Source of the DNA: Monoplex corrugatus
Lineage: Eukaryota; Mollusca; Gastropoda; Littorinimorpha; Ranellidae
NCBI GenBank assembly: GCA_030674185.1
Contig: JAPXFY010000022.1
Location: 36,076,540 to 36,140,539 of the forward strand
Length of the DNA: 64,000 bases
Direction of reading: 5' to 3'
The notes under the pieces were generated by a model that had not been told where the DNA came from, ran no database searches, and saw nothing but the letters and a program-made list of their open reading frames with translations. This document shows, piece by piece, positions 54,003 through 64,000 of the stretch. Both the position numbers and the translations under genes were made by a program. How positions within the stretch are numbered: position 1 is the stretch's first letter; each line of letters opens with the position of its first letter.

Positions 54003-54439
54003 GTTAAGATGAAACACCAGGAAGGTGCGAATGGGACCCTGAGCGTCAATGCCTCGCCACTCTCCGGAAAATCACTCCCAAGCCCCCGACGCCACTCGAT
54101 AGTCATTTCATCAAGTAAAGGGAGGGGGGGTGGCTGTCTGTCCGTTGCATGACCCATTCGGACCCAGTCATCAGTCAGTTTGTATATAAATCGAACGGCA
54201 AAGGTGGGGAGATGACAAACCCCGGGACATAGCCACACAGCGCACACCAACAAGGTCCAGTCCAGCCTCCAGACCAAGAGAGAATGGAAAACCTGTCTCG
54301 CCCCACTCTGGTCTTCATCTCTCTTTCGGGCAGTCCGCCCTGCCACCAGCTTGCATAGCTGCCGGATCTTTCCCCTTACTATAGTCTCGACAGTTAGCAA
54401 TTGGAAGCTCCCCAACGTTCTCTTACTTCAACCACAGGG
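54003..54439. repeat. Direct repeat, left copy (~437 bp)
   Basis: Begins GTTAAGATGAAACACCAGG and ends TTACTTCAACCACAGGG. About 80-85% similar by eye to 54627-55021. It has ~40 bp (CAGTTTGTATATAAATCG region) that the right copy lacks. Confidence 0.85.
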
Positions 54440-54626
54440 GTTGTGTGAACGGCCGCGAAAGTGGCCAGGCATGATACTCCAGACACAGCCCATTTTGCTG
54501 TTCAGCAAAGCCTGACATGCCCCGAACGCGATCCCAAGTTTGCCGTCTTTCCGAGCAGCCAGCACGTCTTTCCCTGCAGTCATCAGGCCTGATTCCCTAA
54601 AGTCAGTGGCCAAGCCACAAGCCGAA

Positions 54627-55021
54627 GTTAACAAAAAACACCACGAGGGTGTGGATGGGACCCGGAGCACCAATGCCTCGCCAATCTCCGGAAAATCATC
54701 CCCCAAGTTCCCGACGCCACTCAATAGTCATTTCATCAAGGAAGTGGGGGTTGTCCTTATGTTGCATAACCCATTCGAACCCAGTCAAACCGAATGACAA
54801 ACCCCGGGACATCCGCGCAATGCAAATCAACCAAGTGAAGCCCAGCCTCCGGACCTAGAGAGAATGGAAGATCCCCCTCTCGCCCCACTCTGGTCTTCAT
54901 CTCTCTTTCGGGCAGTCTGCCCTGCCACCAACTCGCATAGCTGCCAGCTCCTTCCCCCTTACTGTAGTCTCGACAGTTAGCAGTGGGAAGTGCCCGGTGT
55001 TGCCTTACTTTAAACCACAGG
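54627..55021. repeat. Direct repeat, right copy (~395 bp)
   Basis: Begins GTTAACAAAAAACACCACG and ends TTACTTTAAACCACAGGG. The 187 bp between the copies is unique. The pair sits inside a LINE reading frame. It may be the terminal repeats of a small LTR-type (TRIM-like) element, or a tandem duplication with spacer. Confidence 0.85.
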
Positions 55022-56430
55022 GCAGCAATTTATTAAAACTACCTATGCCTCACATCGTTGACACTCTAACATATATATTCAACTTTGGTATTGATCAGAA
55101 GATCTCAACAGAATTCAAAGAGGCAAAAACAATCCCATTATCAAAGACAGGAGATAAAAGTACTTTAGATAGTATCACTGTCAGTTGTCTAAACTACTGG
55201 AAAGATATGTTCACAAACACATGATGGAATTAATGGAAGGTCATTCCTTATTTCATCCACTCTATTAGGATTCCGTCAACATCATTCTTGCAACACTGCT
55301 CTTTCAAACATAACAAACGCGTGGTTCTGCAAATGATACAAATTTATCCAGGATTCCCTTTTAGACTTTAAGAAAGCATTTGATCCTAATGACCATAAAA
55401 CACTTCTCTCAAAACTTAATGTCTATCTAAATAACACCCATATCCTTCCTTTCTTCCAGCCACACCTTAAGGAAAGGATACAACGTGTATATGCTCATAG
55501 TAGATTCTCGTCTGTAGGAACGGTATTGTTTGGTTACCACAAAAATCAAATACAGGCCTTATCTTATCCTGTGTCTGCATAATGACTCACCCTTGTCTAT
55601 AACGTCAAATTGTGTCGAATATCATATTGCTTGCTGACGATACTACTATAAACACATCTGGGAAACATTTCTGAAACCCAAGAAACATTACAACTATGTA
55701 TAAACCAAGTAACAGAATGGTGCAATGCAAATCATATGCAGATCGATCTTACAAAAACAAAATCAGGGTAATAACAACAAAGTACCAGTTCTCAAAAACT
55801 ACATCTTCAGTTAACTTCAGATGGTGTTAATATAGAGCAAGTTTCAGAGCACCGTGTACTTTGTGTTTACATAGAAGAAAAATTTATATGAGAAGTCCGC
55901 ATTGATCATCTCAGTAAAAGTCATTCTAAGAATTTATTTCTTCTTAGTAAACTGTCATATCTTATCAACACTGAAGCAAAAGAAGCTATTTTACACGGCC
56001 CATATCAAATCCCATGTTGACTATGCACCAATAATATGGGGTGGTTGCATTGCTCTATTGAAGAAAATTAATTTCCTGCACAGAAGAGCAGGAAAACTAT
56101 CCACAGACCAAAAATTGACAAAAAAGCGGGAAATATCATTACTCAAAAAAACTTAAGTACATCAAAAGTACACAAATATTCAGAATTGTGCGCAGATCCA
56201 CCCCGATATAGTTAACAGAACTATTTACATGTATACCAAGCAAACACCCTACACAAATTCAAGATACAACCTTTATGTGCCAAGGCCAGGATTAGACATT
56301 CAGAACGAGGATCTCCTTTCGTGGCACACATCTCTGGAATACATTGCCCACCAACATCACGTTATGCACATTATTGAACAGTTTTAAACGAAAGCTCCAC
56401 AGATATCTGCTTGAAATGTCGTAAATACTT

Positions 56431-56871
56431 TTCTGAGTAAACTTCTTTTGTAATGCACATATGCTTGACTGACATATACATGGAAATTAATTTTTCATTT
56501 AAACTTTTTATCACATCTGAGATGTGGTATATGTTATAGTTAATCTATTGTCATCGTTGTGTTAATTGGCATGTCTCTCCCCCCCTCCCCCTTCTTTGTT
56601 CTTAATGCTTCCTTTTACTTCCTCCTTTCCTTTTCACCCTGTGTTCTGAACTGTTCTTGGCGTTTTGTTTCTTGGATTATCAAAACAAATCCCTTCTTTT
56701 TGCAGCCTCTCCCCAATGCACCTGTCCTGTATGTATTACATATGCACCTCACAATCTGTTTGTTAGTTTCCATGTTTCATCGGTTTTCCTCTTCCCCAGT
56801 ACATTCATTGTGTCAGCTGTTCATTTAACATTTATCACTGGACAGATAGAAGTCGGTTCGTACGTTAATGG
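56431..56871. other. No gene recognised
   Basis: Pyrimidine-rich, unique sequence. Confidence 0.45.
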
Positions 56872-56985
56872 TGTGTGTGTGTGTGTGTGTGTGTCTATGT
56901 GTGTGCGCGCGTGCACGCGCGCGCGTGCGTGCGTGTGTGTTTGTGTGTCTGTCTGTCTGTCTATCTGTCTGTGTGTGTGTTATCT
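56872..56985. repeat. (TG)n/(CG)n/(TCTG)n microsatellite
   Basis: TG, GCGCGC and TCTGTCTG repeats. Confidence 0.95.
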
Positions 56986-58302
56986 TCGCCACCACATCAA
57001 CGCCCTTAATCTCTTCTCACTGACACTGAATACTTAATACTACAACAAACCCATATTCATTCCATCTCTGTCTCAGTGTAAGGAAATTCACAAGCGTCTT
57101 GGGGCCACTGTCAAAGAAGACTACATTGCTGTTAGGCTGTTTTGGTGATACTTGTTCTCTTCTAACACTCTCTGGACATTAGCTGTTCTGCACACGACAC
57201 AGTCTATAAACAGATACTGACCATCTTCAACGTGCACCAGGTATGGTCGCAGCAAGAGAAACCAAAATGAAGATTATTATGGCAGCAGAACATGACAAGC
57301 CGGACAGCCATTCACCACTGCCTTTCCATTTTCCATTTAAAAGATTGGCCCATGGCCCAGAAATCGTAGGGGCTTTCTCAGAGATTGTCTCACAACCAGG
57401 AGGTGGTAGAGACTTCAACTTTTCTTGGGGCCAGTATCACAAAGGCGGTGCTCATTTCCTCTTTCTGCTTTGTTCTCCCCTGTCCTGAACAGAATTTGCA
57501 GCTGGTTAAACTGAAGTCTGCACGCACGAAGTTAAATTTAGAACTTCAGATTTTTTCTATCAGATTAAAAAACAAGAACACAACTTTTGCTTCAGCCAGA
57601 CCTCAGTATCTTTATGTGCATAAGAATATTCCTGTATGACTTAATACCCCTACTACCATTCCCGGCAGCAAAAGGTCTCGCTCTACCTTCTTGTCAGTGG
57701 CACTGAATGCAGCATTCCGCTGTGGTCATTGTCCGCTTTTATCATTTGTACTGTCATCAGTTTAACAGCCAACGTGCTCCATTCAACCCGTTCATGAGAT
57801 GTTTTCAGATTTAGTTATCAAAACGTTTGGCACAAATACGTGACAGGTGTCCAGCTCTACAATTAAAAAATTGTACCTTGCTAAGACTTCATGCTGAGGT
57901 TGTTTTCAAGCTGTCAGTCTTATTTAGAGACCTTCGTGAAATGCTGTAGACTTACTGCAATGATGCCGACTGTGCTCGCTAAGGTTGCCTTAGTCTGTAG
58001 TCAAATGGTGTGAGTGTAATAGCTACATTGTATGTACCGGTAGATGAGATGTGTTTTACACCCAACGTCTGTGATGATTGATGAGTTTATTTGTTTGTTT
58101 TTACTCAGAATTTGTAGGGCTTTATCTATTTTTCTCCTTATATTCAGTAGCCACAAAATGTGACTGTGGGCCAATACAGCCAACGAAACTTAAGTCAGCT
58201 ACACTACAAGATAGTACTCTGACAGAGCTCCCTTAAGAGTCTTTTCCTCCTACTCAACGAAACATCAATTTTTGTTGTGATTTTCCCTTGACGTTTTGTT
58301 TT
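56986..58302. other. No gene recognised
   Basis: Frames up to ~85 codons, none recognisable. Confidence 0.45.
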
Positions 58303-58345
58303 TTTGTTTGTTTGTTTGTTTGTTTATTTGTTTGTTTGTTTGTTG
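58303..58345. repeat. (GTTT)n microsatellite
   Basis: GTTT repeats with one ATTT, immediately upstream of the CGCTTGAC motif. Confidence 0.9.
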
Positions 58346-58400
58346 TACGCTTGACAAAAAGGCCAGTTGGGCGTTAATTTATTCTCGTCTTGTTTTGTGA
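58346..58400 (+). repeat. Partial relative of the foldback arm
   Basis: TACGCTTGACAAAAAGGCCA then GTTGGGCG and CTCGTCTTGTTTTG follow the same order as the right foldback arm (7026-7080: TACGCTTGACTAAGGCCAGT, TGGCCG, CTGTCTTGTCTTG). Confidence 0.65.
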
Positions 58401-58641
58401 ATTGAATATGCGTTGTAATTGTTTTCATCTGCTTTTGGTCCCCACAGATTTTTCTTAGTGTGTGTGTTTACGGAATGGGGGGGGGGGGGGGGCATGAAAC
58501 ACGAGCTGCTGCCGTATAGAGAGCAGCTCATCGTGCCTCTGCTGCATGATTTTGTTTTTCATTGTCCAATATATGCATGTTTTTGTTCACATACTATAGT
58601 GTATTTATGCAGAATGTATCCAGAACAATACCTATGTTGCC

Positions 58642-58654
<13 letters not shown>

Positions 58655-58704
<50 letters not shown>

Positions 58705-58725
58705 CGTGCGTGCGTGGGCGCCTGC
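58655..58725. repeat. (TG)n microsatellite
   Basis: TG then GCGTGCGTG repeats. Confidence 0.95.
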
Positions 58726-58830
58726 GTGTCTGCGTACGTGGGGGCGGGGAGGGATCGGATGGGTGGTTGATTTCTTTTAAGGGTGGATATTTGTTTCCTG
58801 TTTGTTTTTGTTTAGTTTTGTTTTGCTTTG

Positions 58831-58837
<7 letters not shown>

Positions 58838-58863
<26 letters not shown>

Positions 58864-58979
58864 ATGAACATTTAGTACGCCTAATCAAATTAATGCCCTA
58901 AGCGTTTACAATGGCAAAACATATAACCAGAATCACAAGCACACACACACACGCCCACAGAAGCACCCACACACACACA

Positions 58980-59011
<32 letters not shown>

Positions 59012-60545
59012 GCATGACATGCAAATACAATGACACATTGACACTAAGACACTATAATGTCACCATTACATTACATGGGGGGAAGGGGGCAGAGATTACC
59101 AGTTTTGGGAAACAGGTGAGTTTTGAGGGAGCGTTTGAATGTGGACAGAGAGGGTGAGTATCTAAGAGAGCGAGGTAACTGATTCCAGATGGTTGGAGCT
59201 TGATAGGAAAAAGAACGCTGCCCAAACCTTTTAGTGCGGACTATGGGGATACTATAGAGACGGGTGTCAGATGAGGACCGCAAAGCTCGAGATGGCGTGT
59301 AGAGATGTAACAGATGGGTGAGATACTCAGGACAGGAAGACTCAATAGATTTGAAGCAGAGGCAGGCAATCTTGTAGGATATTCTTTGCTGAACAGGGAG
59401 CCAGTGGAGAGAACAGAGCAATGGCGTAACATGGTTAAATTTTGAAGAGCGGAAGATGAGACGGGCAGCATGATTTTGAACTTTCTGAAGTTTGTTAATG
59501 AGATGAGAGGGGGAACCAGAAAAAAGAGCATTACAGTAATCGAGACGGGATAGAACAAATGCACGACAAGAGCCTTTGTCGTGTCTTCTGAGAGGAGGTG
59601 ACGGATAGAAGCAATTCGGCGGAGTTCAAGAAAACAAGTCCGACAGACGTTGCTCACATGCTGGTGGAAGGACAGGGTTTGATCAAGAGTTACACCAAGG
59701 TTACGGGCAAAATGGGAGAGAGGGATAGATGAGTCAACAAGTGTGACAGAGGTTGGAAGAGAGGGGTGATTTTGGAGTTTGGGTGGGGTGATCAAGATCA
59801 ATTCGGATTTCTCTTCATTTAATTTCAGTTTGTTTTCAGTCATCCAATCCTTCAGGTCAGCTACACAAGATTGGGTTTTCTGGATCATGATGGGAAGGTC
59901 AGGGAGAGGCCCAGAGACATACAGCTGATTGTCATCCGAGAAAGAATGATGCTGAAGCAGGTGTTCTTGGACAATAGAGGAGACAGGGTAGGTGTAGAGA
60001 ATGAAAAGTAGGGGGCCCAGAACAGATCCTTGTGGCACTCCGTAAGTCAGACAGGAAGGATTAGAAGAAAGACCATTGACAGAAACTACTTGCAGACGAT
60101 TGGTGAAGTAAGAATGAAACCAGTTCAAGACAGTATCATGGAGCCCAAAAGAGTGATGTAGACGGGAGAGAAGGATAGAGTGGTCAATAGTGTCAAAGGC
60201 AGCAGATAGGTCCAAGAGAGTCAAAAGTGATACGTTGTTAGAGTCGAGAGTAGTCAGTAAGTCGTTGCAGATTTTGAGAAGAGCAGTTTCGGTACTATGT
60301 CCAGAACGGTAAGCAGACTGAAGGGAATAGACAAGGTTATTGGAATGAAGGTGGTTTAACAGCTGGTCAAGAACAACTTTCTCTAAGACCTTGGAAAGAA
60401 AAGGAAGATTTGACACAGGTCTATAGTTTTTCAAATTCTCAGGGTCAAGAGTCGTCTTTTTTAGAAGAGGTCTTACAATTGCTGACTTGAAAGAAGAAGG
60501 AAAGGAGCCAGTTGAGAGGGAATGGTTAATGATATTTCTTGTGCA
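58838..60545 (-). mobile_element. L2/CR1-type LINE copy C, 5'-truncated
   Basis: Minus strand. 3' tail of (ATT)n at 58838-58862, a 3' UTR with CA repeats (58940-59010), RT and C-terminal domain up to ~60545, where homology to L2 ends inside [20 protein letters not shown]. Its 5' break faces a minisatellite field. Confidence 0.9.
59071..60490 (-). pseudogene. L2-type reverse transcriptase with one main frameshift
   Basis: Minus strand: [40 protein letters not shown], catalytic Asp in [15 protein letters not shown] (~60190), [17 protein letters not shown], and an active box that reads SFSDDNQLY rather than YADD (~59950). A one-base shift near 59573 leads into the C-terminal frame ending FKRSLKTHLFPKT at ~59100 and the stop at 59071. 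Otherwise open. The altered active box and the truncation make it inactive. Confidence 0.9.
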
Positions 60546-60718
60546 TTCTGCACTCGGTATCTCAGTTTTTTCATCGGTTCAAAAAGAAATGAAAAAAAGA
60601 GGAAGGCGTACACGCCACTACCATTTAAGGTCTTGTGCAGAGGATACAAATCTGTATCCGAAACAGGAATCGAAAGCCAGAGCATCTTGAAGTATTACAC
60701 CATCATGCCACACAACAC

Positions 60719-61214
60719 ATTTACACCCTGCGTTGGTTATTTTACACCCTGCATACTTCCTTGGTTATTTTACACCCTGCATACTTCCTTGGTTATTTTA
60801 CACCCTGCATACTTCCTTGGTTATTTTACACCCTGCATACTTCCTTGGTTATTTTACACCCTGCATACTTCCTTAGTTATTTTACACCCTGCATACTTCC
60901 TTAGTTATTTTACACCCTGCATACTTCCTTGGTTATTTTACACCCTGCATACTTCCTTGGTTATTTTACACCCTGCATACTTCCTTGGTTATTTTACACC
61001 CTGCATACTTCCTTGGTTATTTTACACCCTGCATACTTCCTTGGTTATTTTACACCCTGCATACTTCCTTAGTTATTTTACACCCTGCATACTTCCTTGG
61101 TTATTTTACACCCTGCATACTTCCTTAGTTATTTTACACCCTGCATACTTCCTTAGTTATTTTACACCCTGCATACTTCCTTGGTTATTTTACACCCTGC
61201 ATACTTCCTTGGTG
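60719..61214. repeat. Minisatellite, 28-bp unit, ~18 copies
   Basis: Unit TTTACACCCTGCATACTTCC plus TTGGTTAT. Almost the only variation is TTGG/TTAG. The first unit lacks 7 bp. All three plus frames lack stops, so it contributes to a spurious 436-codon frame. Confidence 0.97.
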
Positions 61215-61233
61215 ACTAAGGACTTTACAACAG

Positions 61234-63735
61234 ATTACTTCACACAGGCCAACAGGTTACTTCACACAGGCCAACAGGTTACTTCACACAGGCCAACAGG
61301 TTGCTTCATACAGGCCAACAGGTTATTTCACACAGGCCAACAGGCTGCTTCACACAGGTCAACACGTTACTTCACACAGGCCAACAGGTTATTTCACACA
61401 GGCCAACAGGATATTTCACACAGGCCAAAAGGATATTTCACACAGGCCAACAGGTTATTTGACACAGGCCAACACGTTACTTCACACAGATCAAAACGTT
61501 ACTTCACACAGGTCAACAGGTTATTTCACACAGGCCAACAGGTTACTTCACACAGGCCAACAGGTTATTTCACACAGGTCAACACGTTACTTCACACAGG
61601 CCAACAGGTTATTTCACACAGGTCAACACGTTACTTCACACAGGTCAACACGTTACTTCACACAGGCCAACAGGTTACTTCACACAGGCCAACACGTTAC
61701 TTCACACAGGTCAACACGTTACTTCACACAGGCCAACAGGTTATTTCACACAGGTCAACAGGTTACTTCACACAGGCCAACACGTTACTTCACACAGGCC
61801 AACAGGTTATTTCACACAGGCCAACACGTTAGTTCACACAGGTCAACACGTTACTTCACACAGGCCAACAGGTTATTTCACACAGGCCAACAGGTTACTT
61901 CACACAGGTCAACAGGTTATTTCACACAGGCCAACAGGTTACTTCACACAGGCCAACAGGTTATTTCACACAGGTCAACAGGTTATTTCACACAGGCCAA
62001 CAGGTTACTTCACACAGGTCAACAGGTTACTTCACACAGGCCAACACGTTTTTCACACAGGCCAACAGGTTATTTCACACAGGCCAACACGTTATTTCAC
62101 ACAGATCAACACGTTACTTCACACAGGCCAACAGGTTATTTCACACAGGTCAACAGGTTATTTCACACAGGCCAACAGGTTACTTCACACAGGTCAACAC
62201 GTTACTTCACACAGGTCAACACGTTATTTCACACAGGCCAACAGGTTGCTTCACACATGTCAACACGTTATTTCACACAGGCCAACAGGTTGCTTCACAG
62301 ACCAACTGGTCACTTCATGCAGGCCAACAGGTTACTTCACACAGGCCAACATGTTATTTCAAACAGGCTGAATAGGTTCCTTTACATACACCAACAGGTT
62401 ACTTCACATAGGCCAATAGTTACTTCACATAGGCCAACAGGTTACTTCACATAGGTCAACATGTTACTTCGCATAGGTTAAATAGGTTAATTCACATAGG
62501 CCAACAGGTTACTTCACATAGGCCAATAGGTTACTTCACACAGGCCAACATGTTACTTGATATAGGCCAACAGGTTACTTCATATAGACCAACAGGTTAT
62601 TTCACAGAGGCCAACAGGTTATTTCACACAGGCCAACAGGTTATTTCACACAGGTCAACAGGTTACTTCACACAGGCCAACTGGTTACTTCACACAGGTC
62701 AACAGGTTACTTCACACAGGTCAACAGGTTATTTCACACAGGCCAACAGGTTACTTCACACAGGCCAACAGGTTACTTCACACAGGCCAACTGGTTACTT
62801 CACACAGGCCAACTGGTTACTTCACACAGGCCAACATGTTACTTCACACAGGCCAACAGGTTACTTCACACAAGCCAACAGGTTATTTCACACAGGGCAA
62901 CCGGTTATTTCACACAGGCCAACAGGTTTCACACAGGCCAACAGGTTGCTTCACACAGTCCAACTGGTTATTTCACACAAGCCAACGGTTATTTCACACA
63001 GGCCAACAGGTTACTTCACACAGGCCAACAGGGTACTTCACATAGGCCAACTTTTTATTTCACATAGGCCAACAGGTTATTTCAAACAGGCCAACAGGTT
63101 ATTTCACACACGTCAACAGGTTATTTCACACAGGCCAACAGGTTATTTCACACAGGCCAACTGGTTATTTCACACAGGCCAACAGGTTATTTCACACAGG
63201 CCAACTGGTTATTTCACACAGGCCAACAAGTTATTTCACACAGGTCAACAGGTTATTTCACACAGGTCAACAGGCTATTTCACACAGGCCAACAGGTTAC
63301 TTCACATAGTCCAACTTGTTATTTCACATAGGCCAACTGGTTATTTCACATAGGCCAACTGGTTATTTCACACAGGTGAACAGGTTATTTCACACAGGCC
63401 AACAGGTTATTTCACACAGGTCAACAGGTTATTTCACACAGGTCAACAGGTTATTTCACACAGGCCAACAGGTTATTTCACACAGGCCAACAGGTTACGT
63501 CACACAGGCCAACAGGTTATTTCACACAGGTCAACAGGTTATTTCACACAGGTTATCAGGCTATTTCACACAGGTCAACAGGTGATTTCACACAGGCAAC
63601 AGGTTATTTCAAATAGGTCAACACGTTACTTCACACAGGTCAACAAGTTACTTCACACAGGTCAACAGGTTATTTCACACAGGCCAACAGGTTATTTCAC
63701 ACAGGTCAACAGGTTATTTCACACAGGCCAACAGC
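61234..63735. repeat. Minisatellite, 22-bp unit, ~113 copies
   Basis: Unit ACTTCACACAGGCCAACAGG plus TT, continuous for 2.5 kb. Variant bases cluster: ACACGTT mainly 61340-62260, AACTGGTT mainly 62660-63370, CATAGGCC at 62395-62545 and 63030-63360, and TTATTTC dominant after ~63060. The unit has no stop in any plus frame, so three units give a 22-residue super-repeat and long artefact ORFs (up to 331 codons wholly inside it). Confidence 0.97.
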
Positions 63736-63736
63736 C

Positions 63737-64000
63737 TTCAAAAGATCTGTTGTCAAACCCCTTCTAAAGAAAGCCACACTTAACCCCAACACGCTAAAAA
63801 ATTATCGCCCAGTTTCAAATCTCTCATTCTTGTCAAAAGTCATGGAAAAGATCGTACTTAAACAGCTTCTCGCTTATCTAAATGAACATAAACTCATCAG
63901 TCCATCTCAGTCGGCATATCGACCCCATCACAGCACTGAAACTGCTCTTCTTAAAGTGACAAATGATATACTTCTTAGCCTTGACTCTCGAAACGTTTCT
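63737..64000 (+). pseudogene. L2-type LINE copy D, RT start, runs off the window
   Basis: The plus strand reads FKRSVVKPLLKKATLNPNTL, then [38 protein letters not shown] and LLSLDSRNVS to the last base, with no stop. Homology to L2 begins immediately after the minisatellite, at almost the same protein position (FKSAIV) where copy C ends. Whether the rest is intact lies outside the window. Confidence 0.88.

Larger units (their letters stand above)
53285..56425 (+). pseudogene. CR1/jockey-like endonuclease-reverse transcriptase, dead
   Basis: Coding content as listed for the element. At least a dozen frame breaks are needed to join the blocks. Much of the endonuclease between 53450 and 53760 is missing or unrecognisable, and the RT active-site region has lost its frame. 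The spacing of the remaining RT blocks is near normal (~1.4 kb from SNLLKL to the stop). Confidence 0.8.
53285..56430 (+). mobile_element. CR1/jockey-like LINE relic, split by a direct-repeat unit
   Basis: Plus strand. Endonuclease start LRIGHLNVCSLLNKILDVAD and FGMTESRLNYVSN (53290-53430), inter-domain blocks to ~54002 (NNSSVLDVKM), an insertion (54003-55021), then SNLLKLPMPHIVDTLTYIFN (~55025), LDFKKAFDPNDHKTLLSKL (~55365), a DDTT-like box (~55640), KLFYTAHIKSHVDYAPIIWG (~55980) and a C-terminus with LWNTLPTNI and FKRKLHRYLLEMS-stop near 56425. Many frameshifts. It belongs to the CR1/jockey group but is distinct from the L2-type copies. Confidence 0.82.

Noticed and set aside
54003..55021. 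Full LTR retrotransposon
   Set aside because: Only 187 bp lie between the repeats. No gag/pol, no clear primer-binding site and no target duplication.
60522..63353. Large ORFs of 436, 331 and 267 codons
   Set aside because: They coincide with stop-free 28-bp and 22-bp tandem repeats. The period in protein follows the DNA unit, not a domain.
61234..63735. CRISPR array
   Set aside because: Units are directly adjacent with no spacers, the genome is eukaryotic, and no cas genes are present. The same holds for the 28-bp arrays at 27923 and 60719.

Overview
This window looks like non-coding, repeat-dominated DNA from a metazoan nuclear genome. It is AT-rich and full of (CA/TG)n and (CT)n microsatellites, long minisatellites and degraded retrotransposons. 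I see no operons, no bacterial-style gene packing and no host gene or exon I can recognise. The mix (RTE-type and L2/CR1-type LINEs, a Tc1 element, a mariner relic, a hAT element, a piggyBac-like end, CA-rich spacers) fits a marine invertebrate, and a mollusc (gastropod) is my best guess. That assignment is inference from repeat style only.

Layout. 0-9 kb: microsatellites, three minisatellites (36-, 47- and 16-bp units), a 0.55-kb foldback element with 96%-like arms and a 14-bp flanking direct repeat, and a tRNA-headed SINE. 9.8-13.8 kb: a decayed RTE LINE (minus strand) split by a younger L2-type LINE whose reverse transcriptase ORF has one in-frame stop. 15-24 kb: a piggyBac-like end with tandem hairpins, then a plus-strand RTE LINE whose 5' leader was split by a complete 2.8-kb hAT element. 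24-27.5 kb: two opposite-facing pieces of a restriction-like-endonuclease LINE around another RTE fragment. 28-31.8 kb: a 28-bp minisatellite and a 5'-truncated L2. 31.8-34.7 kb: the longest ORF of the window, an RTE endonuclease-reverse transcriptase of about 955 codons with no internal stop. 35-44 kb: a 30/31-bp minisatellite, microsatellites, a LINE relic and a mariner relic. 44.1-48.5 kb: a near-full-length RTE copy carrying a complete Tc1 transposon with an intact DD34E transposase and a TA duplication. 51.9-56.4 kb: an L2 scrap and a CR1/jockey-like LINE relic split by a pair of roughly 400-bp direct repeats. 58.8-64 kb: two L2 fragments facing away from each other on either side of a 28-bp and a very long 22-bp minisatellite.

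No genes here act together in a pathway. The biology is transposon nesting and tandem-repeat expansion. The coding units that might still give a protein are the Tc1 transposase (44565-45593) and, less likely because its N-terminus is missing, the RTE polyprotein (31831-34698). Many apparent long ORFs in the window are artefacts of tandem repeats that lack stop codons and are not annotated as genes.
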